Positions 17,841 through 26,614 of a stretch of DNA of 64,000 nucleotides are shown here, piece by piece. The position numbers and the translations under genes are program-made. The DNA comes from PFJX01 sp964466195 (GTDB lineage: Bacteria; Pseudomonadota; Gammaproteobacteria; Burkholderiales; Thiobacillaceae). Below the pieces are notes generated by a model that was given only the letters and a program-made list of their open reading frames with translations, was not told the origin of the DNA and did no database searches. Location: NCBI GenBank assembly GCA_964466195.1, contig CAYXMQ010000013.1, positions 1 to 64,000 of the forward strand, read 5' to 3'. Numbering within the stretch: the stretch's first letter is position 1; each line of letters opens with the position of its first letter.

Positions 17841-19025
17841 ATGAGAATCAGATCGTTATTTGCCTTGATGTCCGCCTTCGGCATGATGGGCGCTACCGCA
17901 CAGGCCGCCACTGTCGATCTGACCGGCATTGGCTATGCCCAGTATGGTGATGCGTTGTCCTATTCGATGCCTTTGGCCCAGTACCAGTTCGACGGCAATG
18001 CCACGCCGAGTTCAAACGATAAGTTCTACATCGACAGCAGCCCGGGCAAGATCAAAGATTTCATCGTTGTAGCCTCCAGTCCGGCGTCGGCCAAGCCCAA
18101 CACCGACTTGTTCAGCGGCCCGGGCGCGCTGCCCGGCGGCATGGACAATGGTTTTGATACCCCCAACAGCACCGGCATTAATTTCTTCAAGACGGGCGGG
18201 GCGATATCTCCCGACCCCGGCAACGCAGGTGGCAGCTTCAATGATCTGGCCAACTCCTGGGATGCCTCTTTACTGTCCATGAAGGCCTACTTGGCGGGCG
18301 AGCAGATGGCCTTCTTCTTCAATAACAATCAACTTAACCAAGGTGCGGAGCAGTCCCTGGCCATCTGGGCTCAGGCCTGGATCACCGGCCCCGGCGGCGT
18401 CGTGGTGGACCCGGATGGCCTCGGCCCGCAGAGCGGCTATTTCGACCTGACCAACCATAACTCTCCTTATGCCTTGGTGAGTGAAGGCGGCGGCGGGGTC
18501 ATCTTGGGTGACCCGACCAGCTACACCAACACGGCAGGCAAGACATCGCCCACTGCAATTGGGGCAAATACGGACTACATCCTGTCCGGCGGGCAACTCT
18601 GCATTCTTTCGGGAGCCGGTCCGTTCAATGGCGCTTTGGTGCCCTGCGCGAGTGCTGCGCCCGCTGGCTATACGTTGCTGACGGTCAACCACAATCTGGG
18701 TGCAAACAATGCCGCCTATGCAGCGGTAATTCCTGAACTGAATGCGTTGATGGGCGGCCTGTTCACAAGCGGTGCGGATCTGAGCCAGTACAGCCTGCAC
18801 CTCGATATTCGCATGGGCTGCGACCCAGCGCTTTTCGGCGCTGTCCCGACTGCCGATATCTGTGACGGCGGCGCCACCGGATGGGGCAAGAACCTCAACA
18901 ACGGCTACGAGCAGATTTTCATCGGCACGGCCATTCTGCCCACTCATCAGGTTCCCGAGCCCGAGACTGTCGCTTTGCTGGGCCTCGGTTTGCTGGGCAT
19001 GGGGTTGGCGCGGCGCAAGCGTTGA
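17841..19025 (+). CDS. PEP-CTERM sorting-domain surface protein
   Basis: The 394-residue protein has an N-terminal signal peptide (MRIRSLFALMSAFGMMGATAQAA) and a C-terminal PEP-CTERM tail: VPEPET, a hydrophobic helix and a final ARRKR. Such proteins are cleaved at the tail by an exosortase and sent to the cell surface, often in exopolysaccharide-producing, floc- or biofilm-forming bacteria. The central part is rich in Gly, Ser, Asn and Pro and has no domain I recognise. The gene is monocistronic between its own promoter elements and a strong hairpin terminator. No exosortase gene is in the window, but the accessory protein PrsT is convergent next door. Confidence 0.93.
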   Translation: MRIRSLFALMSAFGMMGATAQAATVDLTGIGYAQYGDALSYSMPLAQYQFDGNATPSSNDKFYIDSSPGKIKDFIVVASSPASAKPNTDLFSGPGALPGGMDNGFDTPNSTGINFFKTGGAISPDPGNAGGSFNDLANSWDASLLSMKAYLAGEQMAFFFNNNQLNQGAEQSLAIWAQAWITGPGGVVVDPDGLGPQSGYFDLTNHNSPYALVSEGGGGVILGDPTSYTNTAGKTSPTAIGANTDYILSGGQLCILSGAGPFNGALVPCASAAPAGYTLLTVNHNLGANNAAYAAVIPELNALMGGLFTSGADLSQYSLHLDIRMGCDPALFGAVPTADICDGGATGWGKNLNNGYEQIFIGTAILPTHQVPEPETVALLGLGLLGMGLARRKR

Positions 19026-19042
19026 AGCCGGGATGGCGCAAT

Positions 19043-19075
19043 AAAATGGCGGCCGCTAGGCCGCCATTTTTTATT
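19043..19075. terminator. Bidirectional terminator between PEP-CTERM gene and prsT
   Basis: A perfect 12-bp stem (19043-19054 with 19059-19070, loop GCTA) starts with AAAA and ends with a T run, so it can serve the PEP-CTERM gene on the plus strand and possibly the convergent prsT on the minus strand. Confidence 0.85.
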
Positions 19076-19117
19076 TCGGCGGTTTCATAAGCTGGCGCGA
19101 GTTGTCGAGACGGACAA

Positions 19118-19134
19118 TGTAAAGAATCCCGACA
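19118..19134 (-). promoter_or_regulatory. Orphan copy of the PEP-CTERM upstream element
   Basis: Read on the minus strand this is TGTCGGGATTCTTTACA, which matches the element at 17700 in 14 of 15 core positions. It lies between two convergent genes, and no sigma-54 promoter or gene start is seen in its orientation. It may be a remnant of a lost PEP-CTERM gene or a regulator-binding site without a gene. Confidence 0.4.
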
Positions 19135-19199
19135 GAGGCCGGTATGCCTTGGCCGCCACTCCATGCCAGGGCGCGCCGCGCAGACTGCCGAACGCCAGG

Positions 19200-22058
19200 C
19201 TAATCCTTTGGCTTGGCCGCCAAGGATTTGAGTAGTGCTTGGGCATCGGCGCGCTTGGGAAACTCTCCGCCTTTGGCCAGCAGGGTTTCGAGCATGTGCC
19301 TGGCCATGCCCGGTTCGCCGGTCTTGGCCAGGGCTGCGGCCACGTGATAACGAACCGTGGTGTTGTCCGGATCCAGCGACTCGGCGCGGCGCAGCAGTTC
19401 CAGGCCGCGTCGCGCCTCTCCGCGTGAAACCAGCATCCAGCCCAGCAGATCGGACGTGGCCGCGCTTCTGTTGCTTTTCTGAAAGGCCAGCTCGGCATAC
19501 TGCAGCGCACGGGTGTCTGCCTGGGCATCCAGGGCTGCGGCCATTCCGACCAAAGCCGGGATAGCCGCAGCCTCAATTTCGAGCGCGGCCTGGAATTCGG
19601 CCTGGGCCTCGCGGCCTCGCCCGGCCTGGAGCAGGCTGTAGCCGAGATAGAGGCGTGTCGCCAAGTCTCTGGGCGCATCCTTGAGCCAGGCCGAGCGGAG
19701 CTGCTGCGCCTGCTCTGCGCGGCCGGAGCGGGTGAGCGCCTGATGCAGCCTGATGAACAGCTTGTTGCTGCGCGATAGCGTAAAGGCTTGGCTATAGAGC
19801 TTGATCGCCTCGGCATGGCGACCTTGGGCTTCATGGCTGTCGCCCTCCAGGGCGTAGCCATCCCACCTGCCGGGGTGGTACTTCTGAATCTGGCGCGCAT
19901 GGCGGATCGCTTCCTGGTGCCATCCGTTTTGCTGAGCGAGCAGAATCGCCGTGATGGCCGCGTCTGTAAAGTCCGGCTTTAACCTGAGAGCCCGTTCGAG
20001 CGATTCTCGTGCAGAGATGGAATGGCCGGCGGTTGCCTGGGCCTTGCCCAGTTTGTAATGCGCGCGCGACGAATCAAGCTCGACCAGCGTCCACTGCATA
20101 TAGCTATAAAGCGCGTTGTCGTTTTCTCCGTTCGCCAGTTGAATGTCGCCGATGACTTCCATCGCCTGGGCATTCCTGGGGTTCAGGTCCAGGACCTGTC
20201 TCGCCCAGGGGAGCGCCTTTCTCGGCTCGTTCTTGCTCAGGTAGTAGCGTGCCAAGGATAGGCGTGGCGGCGTCTCGCCGGGAGCTGCGTTGGCGGCGCG
20301 AATCAGCCAGTCGGCATATTCCTTTTCCTGTCCCCGGGTTTTGGCCAGCTGGGACAGTTCCATCATGGCCTCGTAGTTGGCAGGCTGATGCTTCAGTACG
20401 GATTCGTAGCGTGCGCTGGCCGCGTCCAGCTTGCCTTGCAAAAGATCCATTTGGGCCAGGCTTCTAGCCGTGGCGACATTCGCAGGCTGCATGCTCAGCG
20501 CGTGTTCAAAGCTGAGCCTGGCGGCCGGGAAATTCTGCTTGGCAAGGTAAGCCATGCCTTTCAGATTGTGGCCGATGGCCTGGTCGGGAAAGCGCTTCTG
20601 CATCGCTTCAGCCGAGGCCAGGGCTTGATCGAACTCTTTGCGCATCAGTAGCGTCGTGATGCGCAAAGACTCGGTTTGCAGGGGTTGCATGCGCAGTTTC
20701 GTGGCGGCTTCCAATTGCTTGCTGGCGCCAGCGATATCTCCGGCTTGCAATCGCAACAGACCTACCTTGGAATGCAATGCGGCCTCACCTGACAAGAGGT
20801 TCGAGGCTTTGTCCAAGTATGCGGCGGCTTGGTCGGGTTTGCCCAACTTGAGATAGGCGTCACCGGCGATCGCGAAGGCCTCGGCGTCCGGGGTCTGGCT
20901 GGCCAGAAAGGGTTCCAGCACCGCCAGGGCGCCCTCCGGCTGTGCGGCCAGGAGGCGGCTCTGCGCCAGGGTCAGGCGAACATCGCGGTTTTCTGGTTGC
21001 CATAGGAGTACTGCAGACAGGTCTTTGTCTGCCAAATGGTGCTGTCCCAACTGGAAGGCGATAAGGCCGGAGAGCAATCGACTGGGCTGGTGGTCGGGCG
21101 CTCTGCCGACGACGCCCTGGATGATGTTCTGTGCATCGGCGAGCCTCCCCTGCCGATAGGCGATGGAGGCTTCCATGTAGCGGACCATGAGGACATCGGG
21201 AGCGCGTTTCTTGGCGGCCTGTACATCTTCGGCGGCCAACTCCAGTTGGCCGGCCGCGAGTCGCATCGCGGCACGGGCGATCCAGGCTGCGGTGCTGTTG
21301 GGGTCGGCAGCGATGGCCTCCCCGTAGGCGGCTTCAGCACCGGCCAGATCCCGCATCGCCTGGGCCAGATCCCCCTTCAGCATCAGACTGCGGAGATTGC
21401 GCGGTTCCAGCTTGAGCGAGATAGCCATGTTTGCTTTGGCAGCCGGGAAGTCTTTTCGTGCGACGGCGCACTTGACCATTCCCCAATAGGCTGCGACGTA
21501 CTTGGAATCAGCCTCGATAGTCTGTTGGAACAGTGGACAGGCCTCATCCATCTTGCCCAGCCCGAGCAGGGCATCCGCCCGGATGCGAGCCGCCTGCAGA
21601 CGCTTGTCCGGCTGAGGGTGTGCGTCCGGTTTGATTGCCTGCAGAACCTTGTCGTATTTGCGCTGCAGCAGAAGCGCCTCTGCGAGCGGCAGAGCGACAA
21701 GGTTCTTGTCCACCCCCAGTTCCTGGGCGCGATTAAGTTGTTCTTCCGCTTCCGCGCCCATTCCCAGGCTCAGGTAGAGCTGGGCCAGGCTGAGGCGACT
21801 ATGCGTGTTGCGCGGATTCGCCTTTAGGGCGTTCTTGAGATCAATGGCCGCGGAAGGCAGTTGCCCCTGCGCCAAGAAAGTCCGGGCACGCGACAAGTAT
21901 TCCTGCTCGGAGAGGTGAGACTGGCGATTGGAAAAAATGTAAGCGGCTGCGGCGGCCAGTGCTGCGGCGGCAAGCAGCCCCGCTATCTTGATTCGCCTTC
22001 CCGTGTGCGCGGGCGGTTCTGTTGGCTCGAGGTCGAAATCCGCCTGACTCTGATCCAT
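19200..22058 (-). CDS. prsT: PEP-CTERM system TPR-repeat protein PrsT
   Basis: The 952-residue protein is built almost wholly of TPR-like helical repeats (for example HSRLSLAQLYLSLGMGAEAEEQLNRA, ARYYLSKNEPRKALPWARQV), with an N-terminal membrane anchor (GLLAAAALAAAAAYIFS). Length and composition fit the PEP-CTERM/XrtA-associated TPR family PrsT. Family members are usually called lipoproteins, but no lipobox Cys follows this helix. The ATG at 22058 has GAGAG upstream; a GTG at 22070 is the alternative. It lies 59 bases downstream of rho in the same direction and may be read through from trxA-rho. Confidence 0.85.
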   Translation of the reverse strand: MDQSQADFDLEPTEPPAHTGRRIKIAGLLAAAALAAAAAYIFSNRQSHLSEQEYLSRARTFLAQGQLPSAAIDLKNALKANPRNTHSRLSLAQLYLSLGMGAEAEEQLNRAQELGVDKNLVALPLAEALLLQRKYDKVLQAIKPDAHPQPDKRLQAARIRADALLGLGKMDEACPLFQQTIEADSKYVAAYWGMVKCAVARKDFPAAKANMAISLKLEPRNLRSLMLKGDLAQAMRDLAGAEAAYGEAIAADPNSTAAWIARAAMRLAAGQLELAAEDVQAAKKRAPDVLMVRYMEASIAYRQGRLADAQNIIQGVVGRAPDHQPSRLLSGLIAFQLGQHHLADKDLSAVLLWQPENRDVRLTLAQSRLLAAQPEGALAVLEPFLASQTPDAEAFAIAGDAYLKLGKPDQAAAYLDKASNLLSGEAALHSKVGLLRLQAGDIAGASKQLEAATKLRMQPLQTESLRITTLLMRKEFDQALASAEAMQKRFPDQAIGHNLKGMAYLAKQNFPAARLSFEHALSMQPANVATARSLAQMDLLQGKLDAASARYESVLKHQPANYEAMMELSQLAKTRGQEKEYADWLIRAANAAPGETPPRLSLARYYLSKNEPRKALPWARQVLDLNPRNAQAMEVIGDIQLANGENDNALYSYMQWTLVELDSSRAHYKLGKAQATAGHSISARESLERALRLKPDFTDAAITAILLAQQNGWHQEAIRHARQIQKYHPGRWDGYALEGDSHEAQGRHAEAIKLYSQAFTLSRSNKLFIRLHQALTRSGRAEQAQQLRSAWLKDAPRDLATRLYLGYSLLQAGRGREAQAEFQAALEIEAAAIPALVGMAAALDAQADTRALQYAELAFQKSNRSAATSDLLGWMLVSRGEARRGLELLRRAESLDPDNTTVRYHVAAALAKTGEPGMARHMLETLLAKGGEFPKRADAQALLKSLAAKPKD

Positions 22059-22117
22059 GTTTTCTCTCACCGCCGAGCTAAGTCATCCGGATACTGATCA
22101 GGCAGCCAACGTCGTCG

Positions 22118-23377
22118 CTATCCCCGCCGCATCGAATCGAAGAAATCGTTGTTGGTCTTGGTGGCGCGGATCTTGTCGCTGAGGAATTCCATTGCTTCCA
22201 TGTCGTCCATCGGGTAGAGCAGTTTCCGCAGGACCCAGATCTTTTGCAGGATGGAGGCTTCGATCAGCAGTTCTTCCTTGCGGGTGCCGGAGCGATTGAC
22301 GTTGATGGCGGGGTACACGCGCTTCTCGGCCATGCGGCGGTCGAGATGGATTTCCATGTTGCCGGTGCCCTTGAATTCCTCGTAGATCACATCGTCCATG
22401 CGGCTGCCGGTGTCGATCAGCGCGGTGGCGATGATGGTCAGGCTGCCGCCTTCCTCGATGTTGCGGGCGGCGCCGAAGAAGCGTTTCGGCTTTTGCAGCG
22501 CGTTGGCGTCGACGCCGCCAGACAGCACCTTGCCGGAGGTCGGCTGCACGGTGTTGTAGGCGCGCGCCAGGCGGGTGATGGAGTCGAGCAGGATGACCAC
22601 GTCCTTCTTGTGTTCGACCAGGCGCTTGGCTTTGGCGATGACCATTTCGGCGACCTGAACATGGCGTGCGGCCGGCTCGTCGAAGGTGGACGCGACCACT
22701 TCACCCTTCACCGTGCGGGTCATTTCCGTGACTTCCTCCGGGCGTTCGTCGATCAACAGCACGATCAAGATCGCTTCCGGGTGGTTGGCGGTGATGGCAT
22801 GCGCAATATGCTGCAGCATGACCGTTTTTCCGGTCTTTGGCGGGGCGACGATGAGGCCGCGCGAGCCCTTGCCGATCGGCGCGATGATGTCGATCACGCG
22901 GCCGGTCATGTTCTCTTCCGCCTTGATCTCGCGCTCCAGCTTGAACGACTGGTTGGGGAACAGCGGCGTCAGATTCTCGAACAGGATCTTGTGTTTGAGG
23001 TCTTCAACCGCACCGCCGTTGGCCTTGTCCAGTTTGGTCAGCGCGAAATAACGCTCGCCGTCTTTCGGGGTGCGAATCTCGCCTTCGACGGTATCGCCGG
23101 TGTGCAGGTTGAAGCGGCGTATCTGCGACGGCGAGACATAAATGTCGTCCGGGTTGGACAGGTAGGACGTGTCCGGCGAACGCAGAAAGCCGAAGCCGTC
23201 CGGCAGGATTTCCAGCACGCCATCCCCGAAAATGCTTTCGCCGGCCTTCGCCGCCTGTTTGAGCAGCGCGAAGATCAGCTCCTGTTTGCGCATCCGGTTG
23301 GCGTTCTCGATGCCATTTTGTTCGGCGAGTTCGATTAAAGCGCTGACGTGGTGCTGCTTGAGTTCGGAAAGATGCAT
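22118..23377 (-). CDS. rho: Transcription termination factor Rho
   Basis: Rho is a hexameric RNA-dependent ATPase that ends transcription. The 419-residue protein has the N-terminal Rho helix region (MHLSELKQHHVSALIELAEQ), the cold-shock-like RNA-binding domain (GVLEILPDGFGFLRSPDTSY), Walker A in APPKTGKT, LLIDERPEEVTEM and the Q/R-loop region toward the end. Its length is normal. It lies downstream of trxA, a common betaproteobacterial arrangement, with 161 bases between them that hold no other gene. Confidence 0.97.
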   Translation of the reverse strand: MHLSELKQHHVSALIELAEQNGIENANRMRKQELIFALLKQAAKAGESIFGDGVLEILPDGFGFLRSPDTSYLSNPDDIYVSPSQIRRFNLHTGDTVEGEIRTPKDGERYFALTKLDKANGGAVEDLKHKILFENLTPLFPNQSFKLEREIKAEENMTGRVIDIIAPIGKGSRGLIVAPPKTGKTVMLQHIAHAITANHPEAILIVLLIDERPEEVTEMTRTVKGEVVASTFDEPAARHVQVAEMVIAKAKRLVEHKKDVVILLDSITRLARAYNTVQPTSGKVLSGGVDANALQKPKRFFGAARNIEEGGSLTIIATALIDTGSRMDDVIYEEFKGTGNMEIHLDRRMAEKRVYPAINVNRSGTRKEELLIEASILQKIWVLRKLLYPMDDMEAMEFLSDKIRATKTNNDFFDSMRRG

Positions 23378-23538
23378 GGGATTTATGGGTGCGGGTGGGC
23401 CGGTATGAATGGGCCTGAAGAGGGAATTGCTGGAGGGGGAGGGGCGTCCGGCCCGGCGGAGCAGTCGTGGGCGCTTCAGCGCTTACGAAGCCGGCGGGTG
23501 TCTCGCGAGTGCGCCGGGCGGGACTAAGCTAACGGAAG

Positions 23539-23865
23539 TTAGATGTTGCTGTCAACGAAAGCGGTCAATTGGGATTTGGAAAGCGCGCCCACTTTGGTGG
23601 CTTCGACGTTGCCATTCTTGAAAACCATCAGGGTGGGGATGCCGCGTATGCCGAATTTGGGCGGGGTGGCTTGGTTTTCGTCGATGTTGAGCTTGCAGAC
23701 CTTGAGGCGTCCGGCGTACTCCTTGGCCACTTCATCGAGAATCGGGGAAATCATCTTGCAGGGACCGCACCAGTCTGCCCAGTAATCGACCAGGACAGGC
23801 ATGGGGGACTGCAGAACTTCCTGCTCGAATGTGTCGTCGGTGACGTAATGGATGTGTTCGCTCAT
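23539..23865 (-). CDS. trxA: Thioredoxin
   Basis: This is a cytoplasmic disulfide reductase of 108 residues with the active site WCGPCK in VLVDYWADWCGPCKMISP, the conserved cis-Pro in RGIPTLMVFKNG, and normal family length. It lies upstream of rho in the same direction. It could supply electrons to the peroxiredoxin encoded at 16624. Confidence 0.97.
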   Translation of the reverse strand: MSEHIHYVTDDTFEQEVLQSPMPVLVDYWADWCGPCKMISPILDEVAKEYAGRLKVCKLNIDENQATPPKFGIRGIPTLMVFKNGNVEATKVGALSKSQLTAFVDSNI

Positions 23866-24009
23866 GGGGGTTTGCCTCGAGGGGGAGTGTGGAAAGTGCG
23901 CGGAAAGTACGTGGAAATTTGAGAAAACAGAGGAAAGACTGGGGCGCTGGGATGGCCGTAGTACATTGCTTCCCGCTATGCTAGCGAAAAAGCATTACTG
24001 AGGAAAGTT

Positions 24010-24333
24010 ATGACCTACGTTGTCGCGGAAAACTGTATCAAGTGCAAGTTCACGGATTGCGTCGAAGTCTGTCCGGTGGACTGCTTTCATGAGGGGCCGA
24101 ATTTCCTGGTGATCGACCCGGAGGAATGCATCGACTGCAATCTGTGCGTGTCGGAATGCCCGGCTGAAGCGATCTTCCCGGAAGATGACGTGCCGGCCGA
24201 CCAGCGCCAATTCATCGCGCTCAACGCGGAACTGGCCAAGCTCTGGCCGGTGATTACCGAGAAGAAAGAGGCCCCGCCGGATGCCGATGCCTGGAACGGC
24301 AAAGCGGGCAAGGCCGATCTGCTGGAGCGCTGA
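24010..24333 (+). CDS. fdxA: Seven-iron ferredoxin (3Fe-4S/4Fe-4S)
   Basis: The 107-residue electron carrier begins MTYVVAENCIKCKFTDCVEVCPVDCF. The second cluster motif CIDCNLCVSECPAEAI provides a 4Fe-4S site, and the first motif, with its irregular spacing, matches the 3Fe-4S site of FdxA-type ferredoxins. A good Shine-Dalgarno (GAGGAAAG) precedes the ATG. The stop codon directly abuts the stop codon of the convergent aminotransferase gene. Confidence 0.95.
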   Translation: MTYVVAENCIKCKFTDCVEVCPVDCFHEGPNFLVIDPEECIDCNLCVSECPAEAIFPEDDVPADQRQFIALNAELAKLWPVITEKKEAPPDADAWNGKAGKADLLER

Positions 24334-25470
24334 TCACTTGCCCAGCGTTGCCGCCAAGGCCTGCAGGCAGTAATCGACGTTTTTCCGGCTCGCCGAGGCG
24401 CCCATTAGGCCGATGCGCCAGATCTTGCCGGCAAACGCGCCCAGGCCCGCGCCGATTTCCAGATTGAACTCCGCCAGCAATCGCGCCCGGCAGGCGGCAT
24501 CGTCGACGCCGGCCGGCAGATTGACCGAATTCAGTTGCGGTAGACGTTCGTCTGCCGGCACGACAAAGCTGAGGCCCAGGCTTTCCAGTCCGGTTTTCAA
24601 GGCTTCGTGCATGGCCCGATGCCGCGCCCACGCGTTCGAGAGGCCTTCCTCGGCCAGCATCACCAGCGCCTCGTGCAGGCCGTACAGCGGGTTGATCGGG
24701 GCGGTATGGTGATAGGTCCGCTTGCCTTCTCCGCTCCAGTAACCCAGCACCAGATTCAGGTCCATGAACCAGCTTTGCACCGGCGTCTTGCGTGCGCGCA
24801 CTTTCGCGATGGCCGACTCGGAAAAGGTGACCGGCGACAAGCCCGGCGTGCAGGAGAGGCATTTCTGGCTGCCGGAGTAGGCCGCATCGATGCCCCAGGC
24901 GTCGATCAACACCGGTGTGCCGCCGAGCGAGGTCACGCAGTCCATGATCACCAGAGCGCCATGGCGATGCGCGATGGCGGCCAGGCTGGCTGCATCGGAT
25001 TGCGCCCCGGTGGAGGTTTCGGCATGCACGAAGGCCAGGATTTTGGCGTCCGGATTTGCCGCGAAGGCGGCTTCGACCTTGGCCGCATCGACGGCGCGAC
25101 CCCAGGGGTCTTCAACCACGACCGCGACGCCGCCGCAGCGCTTGACGTTCTCCAGCATGCGCCCGCCGAACACGCCGTTGCTGCAGACGATGACCTTGTC
25201 ACCCGGCTCGACCAGATTGACGAAACAGGTTTCCATGCCCACCGAGCCGGGACCGGAAACCGGGAAGGTCAGCTTGTTCTCGGTCTGGAAGGCGTAGCGC
25301 AGCAGCGTCTTGGTCTGCTCCATCATGTCGGTAAAGGCCGGATCGAGATGACCGATGGTCGGCCGCGCCATCGCCTCGAGTATGCGTTGCGGCACGTCGG
25401 ACGGGCCGGGACCCATCAATGTGCGGCGGGGGGGCAGAAAAGACGTGATGCAGGGAACAGCAACGGACAT
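24334..25470 (-). CDS. PLP-dependent alanine/serine-glyoxylate aminotransferase
   Basis: This class V aminotransferase of 378 residues has a family-typical start (LMGPGPSDVPQRILEAMARPTIGHLDPAF), the Asp that binds the PLP ring nitrogen in VIMDCVTSLGGTP, and the PLP Lys in YSGSQKCLSCTPGLSP. It likely moves the amino group of alanine or serine to glyoxylate, which would link it to photorespiratory or one-carbon metabolism. Substrate choice cannot be set from sequence. It is the last gene of a minus-strand run with selD, lnt and the MoaD-like gene. Confidence 0.9.
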   Translation of the reverse strand: MSVAVPCITSFLPPRRTLMGPGPSDVPQRILEAMARPTIGHLDPAFTDMMEQTKTLLRYAFQTENKLTFPVSGPGSVGMETCFVNLVEPGDKVIVCSNGVFGGRMLENVKRCGGVAVVVEDPWGRAVDAAKVEAAFAANPDAKILAFVHAETSTGAQSDAASLAAIAHRHGALVIMDCVTSLGGTPVLIDAWGIDAAYSGSQKCLSCTPGLSPVTFSESAIAKVRARKTPVQSWFMDLNLVLGYWSGEGKRTYHHTAPINPLYGLHEALVMLAEEGLSNAWARHRAMHEALKTGLESLGLSFVVPADERLPQLNSVNLPAGVDDAACRARLLAEFNLEIGAGLGAFAGKIWRIGLMGASASRKNVDYCLQALAATLGK

Positions 25471-25540
25471 CGAAATCTCCAGGCGGGTTAATCCCGACGA
25501 TTCTAGTAGGAATAAGGCGTTTGTCGGAATAGGCGATGTT

Positions 25541-26614
25541 CTATGGCGTGACCACCACCTTGGCGGGCCCGGCCTGCAATCTGCCGATCACCGCGGCCGT
25601 TTCGAAGCGGTGGCGGCGGAACACGCCGAGCACTTCCTCAACCGCTTCCGGCGCGCAGGCGACCAACAAGCCGCCGCTGGTCTGCGGGTCGGTCAGGATG
25701 GCGTGCTGCCAGTCGGCGCAGTGTTCGAACACGTCCACGCCGTTGCCGTAACTCTCCCAGTTGCGTGCGCTGGCGCCGGTCACGAAGCCCGCTTGCGCCA
25801 GTTCGCTCGCCCCGGCCAGCAGCGGCAACTGGGCGAATTCGATATGCGTCGTCAATTTCGAGCCGCGCGCCAGTTCGAGGCCATGCCCCAACAGGCCGAA
25901 GCCGGTGATATCGGTCATCGCATGCACGCTTTCAAGCTGGCCCAGTTCCGTGCCCGGAGTATTGAGCTGGGTGGTGGATGCGATCATCGCCAGGTAGCTG
26001 TCCGCCGGCAGGGCATCCTTCTTCAGCGCGGCCGAGTAGATGCCGACGCCGAGGCCTTTGCCCAGAATCAGCACATCGCCGGCCTGGCCGGCATTGTTCT
26101 TCTTGATCTGGCGCGGGTTCACCACGCCGATGGCGACGAGACCGTAGATCGGCTCCTGCGAATCGATGGAATGGCCGCCGGCAATGGGAATCCCCGCCGC
26201 CTTGGCCGCCGCTTCGCCGCCGGCCAATATCGCCCGGATGGTGGCATGCGGCAGCTTGTCGAGCGGCATGCCGACCAGCGCCAGCGCAAACAAGGGCTGG
26301 GCGCCCATGGCATAGATGTCGGAAATGGCATTGGTTGCGGCGATGCGGCCGAATTCGAACGGGTCATCGACGATGGGCATGAAGAAATCGGTGGTCGCGA
26401 CGATGGCCTGCGTGTCGTTCATTTGCCAGACCGCGGCATCGTCGCTCGACTCGATGCCGACCAGCAGATTGGGGAAGCTCGTGCTCAGCCCTTTCGCGAA
26501 GGGCGTATCGGCGAGGATTTTCTCCAGCACCGCCGGTGCGATCTTGCAGCCGCAACCGCCGCCATGCGAGAGATGGGTGAGGCGGATTGGGGTGTTCAAA
26601 ACGGGTTCAGTCAT
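25541..26614 (-). CDS. selD: Selenide, water dikinase (Cys form)
   Basis: SelD makes selenophosphate from selenide and ATP for selenocysteine or 2-selenouridine synthesis. The 357-residue protein has the N-terminal active site in SHGGGCGCKIAP with Cys in the catalytic place, so no Sec codon is needed. Further markers are ATTDFFMPIVDDPFEFGRIAATNAISDIYAMG and DITGFGLLGH. It overlaps lnt by 8 bases. No selA, selB, selC or tRNA 2-selenouridine synthase gene is in the window. Confidence 0.95.
   Translation of the reverse strand: MTEPVLNTPIRLTHLSHGGGCGCKIAPAVLEKILADTPFAKGLSTSFPNLLVGIESSDDAAVWQMNDTQAIVATTDFFMPIVDDPFEFGRIAATNAISDIYAMGAQPLFALALVGMPLDKLPHATIRAILAGGEAAAKAAGIPIAGGHSIDSQEPIYGLVAIGVVNPRQIKKNNAGQAGDVLILGKGLGVGIYSAALKKDALPADSYLAMIASTTQLNTPGTELGQLESVHAMTDITGFGLLGHGLELARGSKLTTHIEFAQLPLLAGASELAQAGFVTGASARNWESYGNGVDVFEHCADWQHAILTDPQTSGGLLVACAPEAVEEVLGVFRRHRFETAAVIGRLQAGPAKVVVTP

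Noticed and set aside
26500..26614. Selenocysteine codon in selD
   Set aside because: The active-site position reads Cys (GGGCGCKI); no in-frame TGA is present.
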